Shown here: positions 55,529-64,000 of the stretch, piece after piece
Position numbering within the stretch: position 1 is the first letter of the stretch
Layout of the letters: every line of letters starts with the position of its first letter
Origin: Thiorhodococcus minor
Lineage (GTDB): Bacteria > Pseudomonadota > Gammaproteobacteria > Chromatiales > Chromatiaceae
Direction: 5' to 3'
Length of the DNA stretch: 64,000 nucleotides
Assembly (NCBI RefSeq): GCF_010820565.1
Contig: NZ_JAAIJQ010000029.1
Location: 1-64,000 of the forward strand
The notes under the pieces: generated by a model
The model's input: only the letters and a program-made list of their open reading frames with translations
Databases searched by the model: none
Told to the model about the DNA's origin: nothing
Translations under genes and position numbers: made by a program

Positions 55529-56512
55529 TCACCGTCGAGCGCATCCACCGCGCGAGACATAGAAGCGGTCGCGATCCCAGAAGCCCGGCTCAGAGCAGCC
55601 GAGGCATGGGTGCCCTGAGCCGACCGGCCAGCTTGTGCCGTCGTTCCATTGCAGCGTCGCACATGCATTGTGCGTCGTCGGGCCACGGCAGCCGAGCTTG
55701 CAGAGACACCAGCCGGCCTTGGCACCCTCGTCGTCGAAGCTGTTGGCGAAGCGTCTACGATCGAAGTGCTCGCGGCGGTTGCAGTGGTCATGGATCGAGT
55801 CGCCGTAGAAGGCGATCGGGCGGCCCTCGTCGTCCAGCTCGGGAAAGGCGCCGTAGGCGAGGTAATGGACCAAAGCGCCCGTGATGACCGCGGGGATGGG
55901 CGGGCAGCCGGGTAGATTGACCACGGGCTTGTCGGTCACCAAATCCATGACGGCGCAGGCACCGGTCGGATTCGGGCTCGCCTGCGGCAAGCCGCCAAAG
56001 GCAGCGCATGTGCCGACGGCAATGACCCCGGCGGCGTCCGCGACCGTTTCCAGGAGCCTTTGGTCGTTGCTGTGCCCCGCGACCGTTGAAAAGCCGGGGT
56101 TGGCAGAGGGACCCGGCACGGCGCCGTCGACGATCGCCAGATAGTTGCCAGCGTTGTCCTCCATCGCCGCGAGCCGCGCTTCCTCGGCGGCCTCGCCCGA
56201 GGCTGCTTGCAGCTTGTGGTGATAGTCGAGTGAAATCAGGTGGAGGATGAGGTCTTCCAGGGGGTGGGCGTGGCTACGGGTCAGTGACTCGGTACAGCCG
56301 GTGCACTCTTGGAAGGACAGCCAGATGACGGAGGGGCGCTTGGCTTGCTCGAGCGCCGCCGCGATGCGCGGCACGGCGCTCGTCGGGAGTGCCAGCAGCG
56401 AGGCCATGGTGGTGCAGAGCTTGAGAAAGCTGCGGCGGCTGACGCCGCGCGCGCTCAGGCTGTCGCCGATGCTTCTGAGTGGGGTCTTGCAGGAGGTCTT
56501 GCGGACGTGCAT
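55529..56512 (-). CDS. Second HynS copy lacking the C-terminal membrane anchor
   Basis: 327-residue paralogue of HynS. The Tat signal (VSRRSFLKLC) is intact, as are all cluster ligand motifs: ECTGC, VGTCA, PGCPP, IHDHC, WCLCKLGC, NAC and HPCLGC. Similarity stops right after FWDRDRFY; the copy ends in an unrelated VSRGGCARR where HynS continues into its membrane anchor. No large-subunit gene accompanies it. It is either an early-stage pseudogene or a soluble alternative small subunit. Start 56512 has a GGGAGG ribosome site; 56527 is an alternative. Confidence 0.85.
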   Translation of the reverse strand: MHVRKTSCKTPLRSIGDSLSARGVSRRSFLKLCTTMASLLALPTSAVPRIAAALEQAKRPSVIWLSFQECTGCTESLTRSHAHPLEDLILHLISLDYHHKLQAASGEAAEEARLAAMEDNAGNYLAIVDGAVPGPSANPGFSTVAGHSNDQRLLETVADAAGVIAVGTCAAFGGLPQASPNPTGACAVMDLVTDKPVVNLPGCPPIPAVITGALVHYLAYGAFPELDDEGRPIAFYGDSIHDHCNRREHFDRRRFANSFDDEGAKAGWCLCKLGCRGPTTHNACATLQWNDGTSWPVGSGHPCLGCSEPGFWDRDRFYVSRGGCARR

Positions 56513-56542
56513 CTCGATGCCTCCCATCGATCCTCGCGTCGT

Positions 56543-57064
56543 CTACCTGGAGCCGCTCGGAATTCCGCCATGATTGGCGTCGAGCGGCGGGGACGTCATG
56601 GTCCAGCGCGCATAGAGCGCATGGATCTCTGTGGCCGCACGCGGCACCGCCGCGGCCACGGAGGGGGTCAGCTGCTCGCCCCAGCCGATATGCTCGGGCT
56701 CGATTCCGATCAGGGCGCGCTGAGGCGGCAGTTGATCCGTCAGGCGGACCATGTCCATGAGGTCGGCCAGGCTGACTTCATGAACGCTCTTGGCGTGCGT
56801 GCGCAGCTGGCGATCCATGGCCTCGCCCTCGAAGACGCGCAGGGTTCCGGGCGCATCGCCCATGGCGGCGGCATCGACGACGATGAGACGCTCGGCGTCG
56901 CCAATGGGGCCGGCTAGGGTGAAGCTCAGGGTGCCGCCGTCCATCAGCGTCCAATTCGCAGGCGGGGGCGGGCCTGCCTCCAGGTGCTTGAGCACCGCCG
57001 CGCCGACGGCCTCGTCTGTCATGAGGACGTTGCCGAGGCCGAGAATCAGGGTGGATGAGGGCAA
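56543..57064 (-). CDS. hynD: Hydrogenase maturation protease HynD (HupD family)
   Basis: 173-residue nickel-dependent endopeptidase with LILGLGNVLMTDEAVGAAVL, MDGGTLSFTL, VVDAAAMGDAPG and HAKSVHEVSLADLM, the acidic and histidine residues that contact nickel. It should cut the HynL extension. The likely start is TTG at 57064, as no in-frame ATG is near. It lies 30 bases before the truncated hynS copy and is divergent from hypC. Confidence 0.9.
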   Translation of the reverse strand: MPSSTLILGLGNVLMTDEAVGAAVLKHLEAGPPPPANWTLMDGGTLSFTLAGPIGDAERLIVVDAAAMGDAPGTLRVFEGEAMDRQLRTHAKSVHEVSLADLMDMVRLTDQLPPQRALIGIEPEHIGWGEQLTPSVAAAVPRAATEIHALYARWTMTSPPLDANHGGIPSGSR

Positions 57065-57185
57065 GATGGGGCGCTCCGAGTACGCGGGCGGGCAGGGCCG
57101 CGAGTGACAACTTTCCTTGCGCCTGAGTCTAACGCGTCCTAGCCTCGGCTATGGAATGCTGTGGATCAATGGGGAGTGAGATTCC

Positions 57186-57428
57186 ATGTGTTTCGGAATT
57201 CCGATGCAGGTGAAGTCGATCGACGGCTTCACCGCGCGCTGCGAGGCCAAGGGTGTCGAGCGCGAGGCCAGTCTCTTCATGCTGCAGCACGAAGAGGTCA
57301 GCGTGGGCGACTATGTGGTCGTCCATTTGGGGCATGTCATCAATAAGGTCACGGCGGAGGAAGCGGCTGCTGCCTGGGAGGTCTACGATGAGATGCTCGC
57401 GGCGGAGGCCGGCGGCGCTGGGCGCTGA
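57186..57428 (+). CDS. hypC: Hydrogenase assembly chaperone HypC/HupF
   Basis: 80-residue chaperone that carries the Fe(CN)2CO group with HypD and delivers it to the large subunit. It begins with the essential Met-Cys (MCFGIPMQV) and has GDYVVVHLGHVINKVTAEEA. A GGGAGTGAG ribosome site precedes it. It is divergent from hynD, and the other hyp genes are not in this window. Confidence 0.94.
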   Translation: MCFGIPMQVKSIDGFTARCEAKGVEREASLFMLQHEEVSVGDYVVVHLGHVINKVTAEEAAAAWEVYDEMLAAEAGGAGR

Positions 57429-57612
57429 GCTCGGGCCGTCGATGCCGTTTGGTCGAGCAATTGGGCGGGATTGGTCTCCGTATCCCCCTGGTGCTGCAAC
57501 ACAAGCGGCAGTTGAGGCGGGTGTCTTTGCGGTGAAGCACCCAAGGAGCCGGGTGGCAGCCGCCACCTAGCTCCGTTCGTCGCCTTCTGTCAAAGGCCCT
57601 GCGTCGAGCGAA

Positions 57613-58155
<543 letters not shown>

Positions 58156-58488
58156 TGTTCTGATCTCCTGGTTGGGTGCGAGGTGCCTCGGTGAACCTCG
58201 CGTTGGCGCCGTCAGCGGAGGAGTCGAGAATCGCTGACATGCAGCTCGACTCTAGCACGGCGCTCCCTGTGCCGGGGGGCAGGGGACACGGGGATCGTCG
58301 ATCCCGTGGAGCGGCGAGCCCATCTGTTCGGGCTTGGCCGGCACGCGGCTTCTGGAGGTGGGTGTCGGAAAGATAGGACGGAGGCTAGGGGAGTCGCACG
58401 TGGGTCGCGGCCCAGCACGCTTCGCTAGGACTATGGGTCCGAGGGAGCCCCGCGAGCTCGCGCGAGCGGGCCTCCGAATGGGCTGCCG
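58156..58488. other. Intergenic region, nothing recognised
   Basis: About 330 bases between the low-complexity protein gene and the octaheme cytochrome gene, both on the minus strand. Open frames crossing it show no protein-like pattern, and no clear terminator or repeat was found. Confidence 0.4.
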
Positions 58489-60675
58489 TCACTCCTTGCT
58501 TGTCGTTCCCGGGCCAGCGTCGCTTGCTGCGACGCGCTCGACGACGTCGATGTCTTGCAGCTCTGCTACGCGCTCCGGGGTGTAGCCGAGCATGGCGAAG
58601 TCCATGATGCCGTTCGGCGAGTGGCAGTCGCTGCAATCGCGTCCTTGGCGCTGAATGCCGTGGTTGATCATGAGGGTGCCCATCTGGCGCATCCAGTGCG
58701 GCTCGACGTTGACGAGCTTGTCGTCCACGACGGGATAGATGGTCTTCCAGCCATCGGTGATGCCGAAGTAGGCCATGAACTCGTCCATCATGTAGAGCTT
58801 GAAGGGCTCTTGGTACATGCGTTTGACGATGGGGTCCTGCAGGGCTTTGACGACGGCCGCCTTGGTGTCGCCCGTCTCATAGTAGGTGGTGTAGTCGAAC
58901 GGCAGGATCATGGCGCCGAAGGGGCCCTGATTCGTCATGTCCTCGTACATCATGGCGTTGAACAGCTTGAAGGGGTAGAGGCGGCTGTCGCCGTCGTTCA
59001 TGGCGGCGCGCAGGTTCGCCTGGATCATGGCCTCGCGCTTGGCGAGCAGCTCGGGCGGGAGCTGGGACAGCGGATTCGTCGCCATCTCGACATAGCGATC
59101 GACATCGATATCCGGGTAGCGCTCCTTCAGCTCCTCCGCTTTGGCGCGCACGGCAGCGATGACGTCCGGGTTGTCGATTCGCGCAATCTGCTGCATGAGC
59201 GGGTTGTAGGCGTCGGACCCCATGGGGTTGTTGCCCAGGGCGTTGGCTAGGAAGGTGCCGTTGCCGTTGAACCAGAGGAAGGTGAATCCCTTGCCGGGGG
59301 CGCCGGAGCGATAGACGTCGGTCGGCTCCCAAATGCCTTCTTCGGGATTCCAGGTCGGGTGGACCCAATCGCGCAGCACGACGTTGTCGGGCTGCAGCTC
59401 GGCGATGTGACAGGTCTCGCAGGCCAGGCGCTCGATGTGTCCATTCAGCAGCGCCTTGTGCTCCGAGCTGTTGTGCGGCGCGCGCGAATGGCAGCTCTCA
59501 CAGGAGACTTCTTTGTCAGGAAGGTCGTTGGCGACCAGATCGACGCCCTTGCGCCCACGCGGAATCTTGTGGCCTTCGGGTTGGTGACAATCCGTGCATT
59601 GCAGCCCGGCGGCCGCGTGGACGTCGTCCTGGGGCGCGAACGGGTTGCCCCGCTTGGCACCACGGTGAAGGATGCGCTGGTGCTTGTAGCCAGTGGCTTG
59701 GGCAGCCGCGTTGTGCTGGTAGGCATCGCCGCCCATGTTGTGCTGGTGGCAGCGCAGGCAATTCTCCGAGCGGATGGGGCCGACGGTCAGGGCGGCGCGC
59801 AGACTGCGGTCTTGGTCCCAGCGCAGGCCGTGCTCGTCGCGAATCACGACACGCTGGTTCATGTCGTAGTCGGTCGAGTGGCAGATGAGGCAGTCGATCC
59901 CCTCCTTGGCCTCAGAGGGGACATCGCCGATCGGCATCATCTTCTCGGTGGCGGGCTGGTAGTTGCCGCCAATGTGGCATTGCCCACAGCCCTCGCTGCG
60001 GAGCTGAGTCTCGCCGTTGGCGGCGTGCTCAGGCTCGGCCTCGACGAGCGCGGCCCAGCCTGTCCAGGTGAAGCTCCCCGGGATGCCACAAGCGCGGTCG
60101 ATCTTGCCGACCGGGATCTTGTGTGGTCCGCTGTTGACCTGCCTCCCGTCATAGCCGTAGGTCGAAAAGCCCCCAGAGTCGCTCTGAAACTTGAAATGGA
60201 CCGAATTCACGATGTCGTCAAGCGTGTTGACGGTCGATGTCGTGCCGTCCGGATGGTCGACCTTGATCCTGGCGTGGCAGGTCAGGCAGGTCTCCGGGCC
60301 TTCGTAGCGGCGGATGCCGGCGTCGCGGAAGTATTTGATGTGAGAGGGCTCGGCATCGCGGACCACGGAGTCCGTCCCCATGAGCATCTCGATTTTGACC
60401 TTGCGGGCGAAGGCATCCTGATCGGCCTCCACGATGGCCGCGGCCTTGCGGTAGCGGGCATCTCGGGTGATGTCCTCGGCAAGCGCCTCGAACTGTGCAT
60501 TGGTCAGCGGCTTGCTGCTCTCATAGGTGAGCTGCGCATTGGTTTTGCCGACATAAGCATCGAAGACAATGGGATACAGCAGCTTGTAGGCCAGCGTCAG
60601 CGCGAGCAGCGCCATGGCTGCCGTGAAGATCCGGCGTCGCGTCGGCGTGGAGAGCAGATTCTGAAGCGCGGTCAT
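58489..60675 (-). CDS. Membrane-anchored octaheme c-type cytochrome
   Basis: 728-residue protein with an N-terminal signal anchor (RRRIFTAAMALLALTLAYKLL) and eight CxxCH heme sites: CLTCH, CGQCH, CLICH, CLRCH, CTDCH, CESCH, CETCH in the first two-thirds and CSDCH near the C-terminus. The long helical region between hemes seven and eight is heme-free. It would act in the periplasm as an electron conduit or oxidoreductase. It is third in an operon with a heptaheme cytochrome and a cytochrome b. I cannot name a substrate. Confidence 0.9.
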   Translation of the reverse strand: MTALQNLLSTPTRRRIFTAAMALLALTLAYKLLYPIVFDAYVGKTNAQLTYESSKPLTNAQFEALAEDITRDARYRKAAAIVEADQDAFARKVKIEMLMGTDSVVRDAEPSHIKYFRDAGIRRYEGPETCLTCHARIKVDHPDGTTSTVNTLDDIVNSVHFKFQSDSGGFSTYGYDGRQVNSGPHKIPVGKIDRACGIPGSFTWTGWAALVEAEPEHAANGETQLRSEGCGQCHIGGNYQPATEKMMPIGDVPSEAKEGIDCLICHSTDYDMNQRVVIRDEHGLRWDQDRSLRAALTVGPIRSENCLRCHQHNMGGDAYQHNAAAQATGYKHQRILHRGAKRGNPFAPQDDVHAAAGLQCTDCHQPEGHKIPRGRKGVDLVANDLPDKEVSCESCHSRAPHNSSEHKALLNGHIERLACETCHIAELQPDNVVLRDWVHPTWNPEEGIWEPTDVYRSGAPGKGFTFLWFNGNGTFLANALGNNPMGSDAYNPLMQQIARIDNPDVIAAVRAKAEELKERYPDIDVDRYVEMATNPLSQLPPELLAKREAMIQANLRAAMNDGDSRLYPFKLFNAMMYEDMTNQGPFGAMILPFDYTTYYETGDTKAAVVKALQDPIVKRMYQEPFKLYMMDEFMAYFGITDGWKTIYPVVDDKLVNVEPHWMRQMGTLMINHGIQRQGRDCSDCHSPNGIMDFAMLGYTPERVAELQDIDVVERVAASDAGPGTTSKE

Positions 60676-60738
60676 GAGCGTTACTCGTAAAGATTCCAGC
60701 GGGTTTCGGCGTGCCGACTCAGGGGCGCGTGCGGTCGG

Positions 60739-61368
60739 CTAAGCCTCCGTCTCCTGATGGGTATCGCGGTGCCAGCCCGTGAGCATGGCACGCATGTTCG
60801 TCAACACCGTCTCTCCCGTGGTGATGATGTAAATGTGCACGAGCAGGAAGAGGATGAGCAGATAGGCGACCGTCAGATGAGACATCGCGACGACCCAGAC
60901 GCTCCCGATGCCAAACAGGGTCTCGGGCAGGTAGACCGAGAACAGGAATGCCCAGCCACTGAGGATCAGCAGTGGCATGAGCAGATACATGACGCCGATG
61001 TAGGTGACCTGCTGCAGGGTATTGAGCTTGGCCTCGCTGCTCGGATGGAAGGGGTGCGGCGCATTGTTGAAGATGCCATAGCCGTAGTAAATACTCTGCG
61101 TGATCAACCGCTTGAGGAAGCCACGCAGCTGTACCTGGTAGTGGCGGCCATTGCCCGTGACGAGGTTGCCGATGACGAAGCCGATCCATCCGGCCGTGAG
61201 GAGAATGCCCGCCGTATTGTGGAGGGTAATTGCCGCCTGAAAGTCGAGCAGCAGGCCGACGCCGTTGAAGTGCATGCTGGCGCCGGAGAACATGAGCAGA
61301 ATGAAGAGCAGGGCATTGGTCCAATGCCACAGCCGCACCCAGCGCGGATAGAGATAGAGCTCGCTCAT
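60739..61368 (-). CDS. Cytochrome b (cytochrome b561/hydrogenase b-subunit family)
   Basis: 209-residue membrane protein with four to five helices and candidate heme-b histidines in VRLWHWTNALLF, ITLHNTAG, AMSHLTVAYL and LVHIYIITTGE. This family, which includes hydrogenase b-subunits, connects periplasmic redox proteins to the quinone pool. It overlaps the heptaheme gene by four bases and precedes the octaheme gene by 63, so the three form a likely complex. Confidence 0.9.
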   Translation of the reverse strand: MSELYLYPRWVRLWHWTNALLFILLMFSGASMHFNGVGLLLDFQAAITLHNTAGILLTAGWIGFVIGNLVTGNGRHYQVQLRGFLKRLITQSIYYGYGIFNNAPHPFHPSSEAKLNTLQQVTYIGVMYLLMPLLILSGWAFLFSVYLPETLFGIGSVWVVAMSHLTVAYLLILFLLVHIYIITTGETVLTNMRAMLTGWHRDTHQETEA

Positions 61369-62339
61369 GTCTGATCCTCCTTCGAGCGGCGATAGGCTCG
61401 ATAACGTCCGTAGCCATGGGCACCCAGTCCGAGCAGGGTGATGGCAATGATGGCCAGGGCCGCGCGGTCGATCAGGGGGCTGCGGCTCATCCCCACGACA
61501 TAGGCCTCATTGAACACCGCCTTGGAGAGCCAGCCCTTGTTGGCGAGGTCGGTTTCGGACCTGTACTGGTAGAGCCGATTCAGCAGCTGGGGCGCCTTGG
61601 AATGGCATTGTACGCAGTCGCGATTGCTGTCCTCGCCGGCCAGGATCTGATGTGAGACTGGCTGACCGCTCTCGGACACAGGTGTATGGCAGTCCAGGCA
61701 GCGCACGGCCTCGCGGTGCTTTTCCCGCTTGGGCAGCCATAGATGCGGGTCGCGGTAAGGGTCGTTCAGCTCCTCGTGGCAGGACATGCAGATGGCGTTG
61801 TCGTCGCGCACGATCTGGGCGATGTCCTCACCGACCTCGGAGTTGCGGAAGGCGTGCGGGTCGTGGCAGCTGTGGCAGCCGAAATCCGCCGCCTCGGGTG
61901 CGTCCGAGGTGACGTGGACGCTGTGCTTGAACTCCTTGTCGATGGTCTCGAAGCGATAGCGGCGCTCTTGCGCATCGTCTTGCTCTTCATGGCAGCCGAC
62001 GCAAGCGAGCGCTTCGTCCTTGAGGCGATCCGGGTGCGGATACTGCTCATAGTCCGCGGCATGGCAGTCGGAGCAAGCCAGCTCGCCATGCGTCGAGTGC
62101 GACAAGGCATTCGGGTCGACGGAGAGGTCGACGATCTCACCGCTTGTCGGATCTCGGTAGGCAAGCGTTGCCATCTGGTGGCAGCGCAGACAGCTCTTGT
62201 TGTCCGACGCGTCCTGGACTGCCGACGCCCCGGCATGAAGGGAGCCTAAGAGCAGCAAGGCTGTCCCGATCGTGCGCGAGCCCCAGGCCCATGTGACGCC
62301 CAACTGGGTGTCCCCTTTGTTGATAACCCGTCTTCGCAT
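61365..62339 (-). CDS. Heptaheme c-type cytochrome with C-terminal membrane helix
   Basis: 324-residue exported protein with an N-terminal signal (GTALLLLGSLHAGASA) and seven CxxCH sites: CLRCH, CSDCH, CVGCH, CHSCH, CMSCH, CLDCH and CVQCH. The C-terminus has one transmembrane helix (AALAIIAITLLGLGAHGYG) and a basic cytoplasmic tail. It resembles membrane-tethered NapC/NrfB-like electron carriers, but I cannot assign a family. It is first gene of the cytochrome operon, divergent from hupS. Confidence 0.9.
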   Translation of the reverse strand: MRRRVINKGDTQLGVTWAWGSRTIGTALLLLGSLHAGASAVQDASDNKSCLRCHQMATLAYRDPTSGEIVDLSVDPNALSHSTHGELACSDCHAADYEQYPHPDRLKDEALACVGCHEEQDDAQERRYRFETIDKEFKHSVHVTSDAPEAADFGCHSCHDPHAFRNSEVGEDIAQIVRDDNAICMSCHEELNDPYRDPHLWLPKREKHREAVRCLDCHTPVSESGQPVSHQILAGEDSNRDCVQCHSKAPQLLNRLYQYRSETDLANKGWLSKAVFNEAYVVGMSRSPLIDRAALAIIAITLLGLGAHGYGRYRAYRRSKEDQT

Positions 62340-62841
62340 CGCTCGTGCTCTCTTCTGGGAGTGTGCGCAGTCTCGAATCAGCGCTGCGCCTTGTCCAGGG
62401 CTTCGACCTTGCGCTCCAAGGCGCGTTCGCTTGGCATGGCTTCGTCACCTTAGAAAGGCTGCACCTGGCCTCGCTTTTCGGTCGTGAGGCAAGTCACAAA
62501 ATAGGGCGCTCTCGCGCGCTTTTGGGATTCTTCGCCACTTCCTTGACCTGAGCCAAGGCAAGGGGGCTCGAGGTTGGACAAAGGCCGCTTTGGAGAATAT
62601 AAGAAAATAACTACAAACGAATATTAGCTAAAGAAGATGTAGCTAACTGAAGTGTGTGCGTGGATCCCGTATTGAGCCCGAATGCTGTAACGCTCGATGA
62701 AGGGATATGTCACCAGGGCGCAAGAGCGCCATGACACATCTCAACCTGTGCTTCAGCCTCGCCAATCCAAGACGGCCCGACGACTCGATAGTGGATTCAT
62801 GGCCAACATGATCCTGGGCGACCCTCTTGGAGGCAGTAGAC
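62340..62841. other. Divergent promoter region between cytochrome operon and hupS
   Basis: 500 bases without a gene. A strikingly A/T-rich block at about 62590-62650 stands out in the GC-rich surroundings and holds two direct TAGCTAA repeats (62625-62631 and 62640-62646, 15 bases apart). The block is a good candidate for the regulator-bound promoter of one or both flanking operons. No clean FNR or sigma54 site was found. Confidence 0.5.
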
Positions 62842-64000
62842 ATGAGCGAGCAGGCGCAGTCCCTGACCGAAACGGACATCGGCCCCAACCTGTCCAACCA
62901 GCTTGAGATCCGCGGCGTCAGCCGACGCCGCTTCCTGAAGTTCGCCCTGAGCATCACGGCCGCCATGGGGCTGCCGTTCGGGATGTCGCGCGAGGTGCTC
63001 GCCGCGCTCGAGCAGTCGCAGGCGCGTCCGACGGTGATCTGGCTGCATTTCCAAGAGTGCACCGGCTGCACGGAATCCCTGCTGCGGGCGACCCATCCCA
63101 CGGTCGAGTCGCTGATCCTCGACCTCATCTCGTTGGACTATTCCGAGACCCTGCTGGCCGCCGCCGGGCACCAGGCCGAGCAGGCGCTGGCGGACTCCAT
63201 CGCCCAGAACCGCGGCAACTTCATCCTGGTCGTCGAGGGCTCGGTGCCCATGCGCGACGGCGGGATCTACTGCAAGGTGGCGCGCAAGACGCCGCAGGAG
63301 ATGCTCCATGAGATCGCCCCGCACGCCGCGGCGGCGGTCGCCATCGGCTCCTGCGCCTCCTGGGGCGGCGTGCAGAGTGCGGCGCCCAACCCGACCGAGG
63401 CCGTGGGCCTGCCGGTGGCCTTGGAGCGTGAGGGCATCACCAGGTCGGACGGCAGCGCGCTTCCGGTCATCACGCTGCCGGGATGCCCAGCATCTCCCTA
63501 CAACCTGCTTTCGACCGTTCTGTACTACCTGACCCTGAAGAAGCTCCCGGCGCTGGATGCCAAGGGGCGGCCGCTGTTCGCCTACGGGCACCTCATCCAC
63601 GAGAACTGCGAGCGTCGGCCGCACTTCGACGCCGGTCGTTTTGCCGAGGCGTTCGGTGACGAGGGGCACCGCAAGGGCTGGTGTCTCTACAAGCTCGGCT
63701 GCAAGGGACCCGAGACCTACGCCAATTGCCCGGCCATCGAGTTCGGCGACGTCGGCGGAAACACCTGGCCCGTGGGCATCGGGCACCCCTGCTTCGGCTG
63801 TGCCGAGCAGGGCGTCGGCTTCCACAAGGCCCTGCACGAGCAGGCCGACGTGAAGTCTGTGACGCCGCCCGCCTTCTTCCCCGAGATCTTCACCGAGCAC
63901 CCGGGCGGGGCCAGCCTGGCCGGCGCGGCGCTGGCTGGTGCGGTCGGGGGCGGTGGGGCCGTCTATGCGCTCAATGCGGGCAAGAAGCTGAAGAAGGCCG
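62842..64000 (+). CDS. hupS: Uptake [NiFe]-hydrogenase small subunit HupS (partial, runs off the window)
   Basis: The first 386 codons of a small subunit with a long Tat leader (VSRRRFLKFALSITAAMG at about 29-46). The ligand motifs are ECTGC, IGSCASWGG, PGCPASP, IHENC, WCLYKLGC, YANCPAIEF and HPCFGC, followed by a C-terminal hydrophobic anchor (GGASLAGAALAGAVGGGGAVYAL). It is clearly different from HynS. A CTTGGAGG ribosome site precedes ATG 62842. The large subunit should follow beyond 64000. It faces the multiheme cytochrome operon, so the two may be functionally linked. Confidence 0.93.
   Translation, partial: MSEQAQSLTETDIGPNLSNQLEIRGVSRRRFLKFALSITAAMGLPFGMSREVLAALEQSQARPTVIWLHFQECTGCTESLLRATHPTVESLILDLISLDYSETLLAAAGHQAEQALADSIAQNRGNFILVVEGSVPMRDGGIYCKVARKTPQEMLHEIAPHAAAAVAIGSCASWGGVQSAAPNPTEAVGLPVALEREGITRSDGSALPVITLPGCPASPYNLLSTVLYYLTLKKLPALDAKGRPLFAYGHLIHENCERRPHFDAGRFAEAFGDEGHRKGWCLYKLGCKGPETYANCPAIEFGDVGGNTWPVGIGHPCFGCAEQGVGFHKALHEQADVKSVTPPAFFPEIFTEHPGGASLAGAALAGAVGGGGAVYALNAGKKLKKA

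Overview
The window looks like a chromosomal piece of a purple sulfur bacterium (Gammaproteobacteria, Chromatiaceae, Thiocapsa-like). It is GC-rich. It carries an 8-vinyl reductase of bacteriochlorophyll synthesis (BciA), a DsrC-like sulfur-relay protein, a DAB-type inorganic carbon pump, and parts of three different [NiFe]-hydrogenases. These include the hynS-isp1-isp2-hynL arrangement known from Thiocapsa and Allochromatium. The genus is an inference; no rRNA is present.

Layout. (1) 0.5-7.6 kb, plus strand: housekeeping run glyA-nrdR-ribD-ribE-ribBX-ribH-nusB-thiL, the classic gammaproteobacterial riboflavin/nusB neighbourhood. (2) 7.7-14.5 kb, minus strand: a complete bidirectional NAD-linked hydrogenase operon hoxEFUY-orf-hoxH-hoxW, followed by a ParD/ParE-type toxin-antitoxin pair. 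Two copies of a ~131-bp structured repeat sit inside this operon. (3) 14.8-19.9 kb: pssA, then convergent dabB-dabA for bicarbonate/CO2 accumulation. (4) 20.2-24.4 kb, minus: a zinc-type ABC transporter, a histidine-rich outer-membrane protein and a small His/Cys exported protein. (5) 24.7-36.2 kb: an iron-handling region. It has a Fur box with a small unknown gene, bciA, a FtnA-type ferritin with a 29-residue Lys/Cys-rich miniprotein, then a six-gene minus-strand operon ending in a P1B-type ATPase. Two Fur-like boxes sit on that operon's promoter, and a divergent gene carries a third HMA-like domain. I interpret this operon as a ferrosome (fez-type) iron-storage organelle cluster. katG follows, then a fused metE/metR pseudogene scar. 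(6) 36.2-49.9 kb: L,D-transpeptidase-like protein, tRNA-Leu(CAG) with its terminator, rnr, rlmB, purL, a BLUF photoreceptor, a beta-lactamase-fold serine hydrolase, a DsrC-like protein, a membrane-anchored receiver protein and pgl. Several short mobile-type palindromic repeats lie between these. (7) 50-57.4 kb: the Isp-type hydrogenase hynS-isp1-isp2-hynL with a HupH-like chaperone, an unusual second hynS copy lacking its membrane anchor, a maturation protease, and divergent hypC. (8) 57.6-64 kb: a low-complexity secreted protein; a heptaheme cytochrome c, cytochrome b and octaheme cytochrome c operon; and, divergent from it, the start of an uptake hydrogenase small-subunit gene (hupS) that runs off the window.

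Working together: Hox couples H2 to NAD(P)H; Hyn and Hup couple periplasmic H2 to membrane b/c-type carriers; HypC, HoxW, HynD and HupH-like mature them. Metal supply and storage (zinc importer, ferritin, putative ferrosome) and KatG form a metal and oxidative-stress block. All functional statements rest on reading motifs and gene order; no database search was run.
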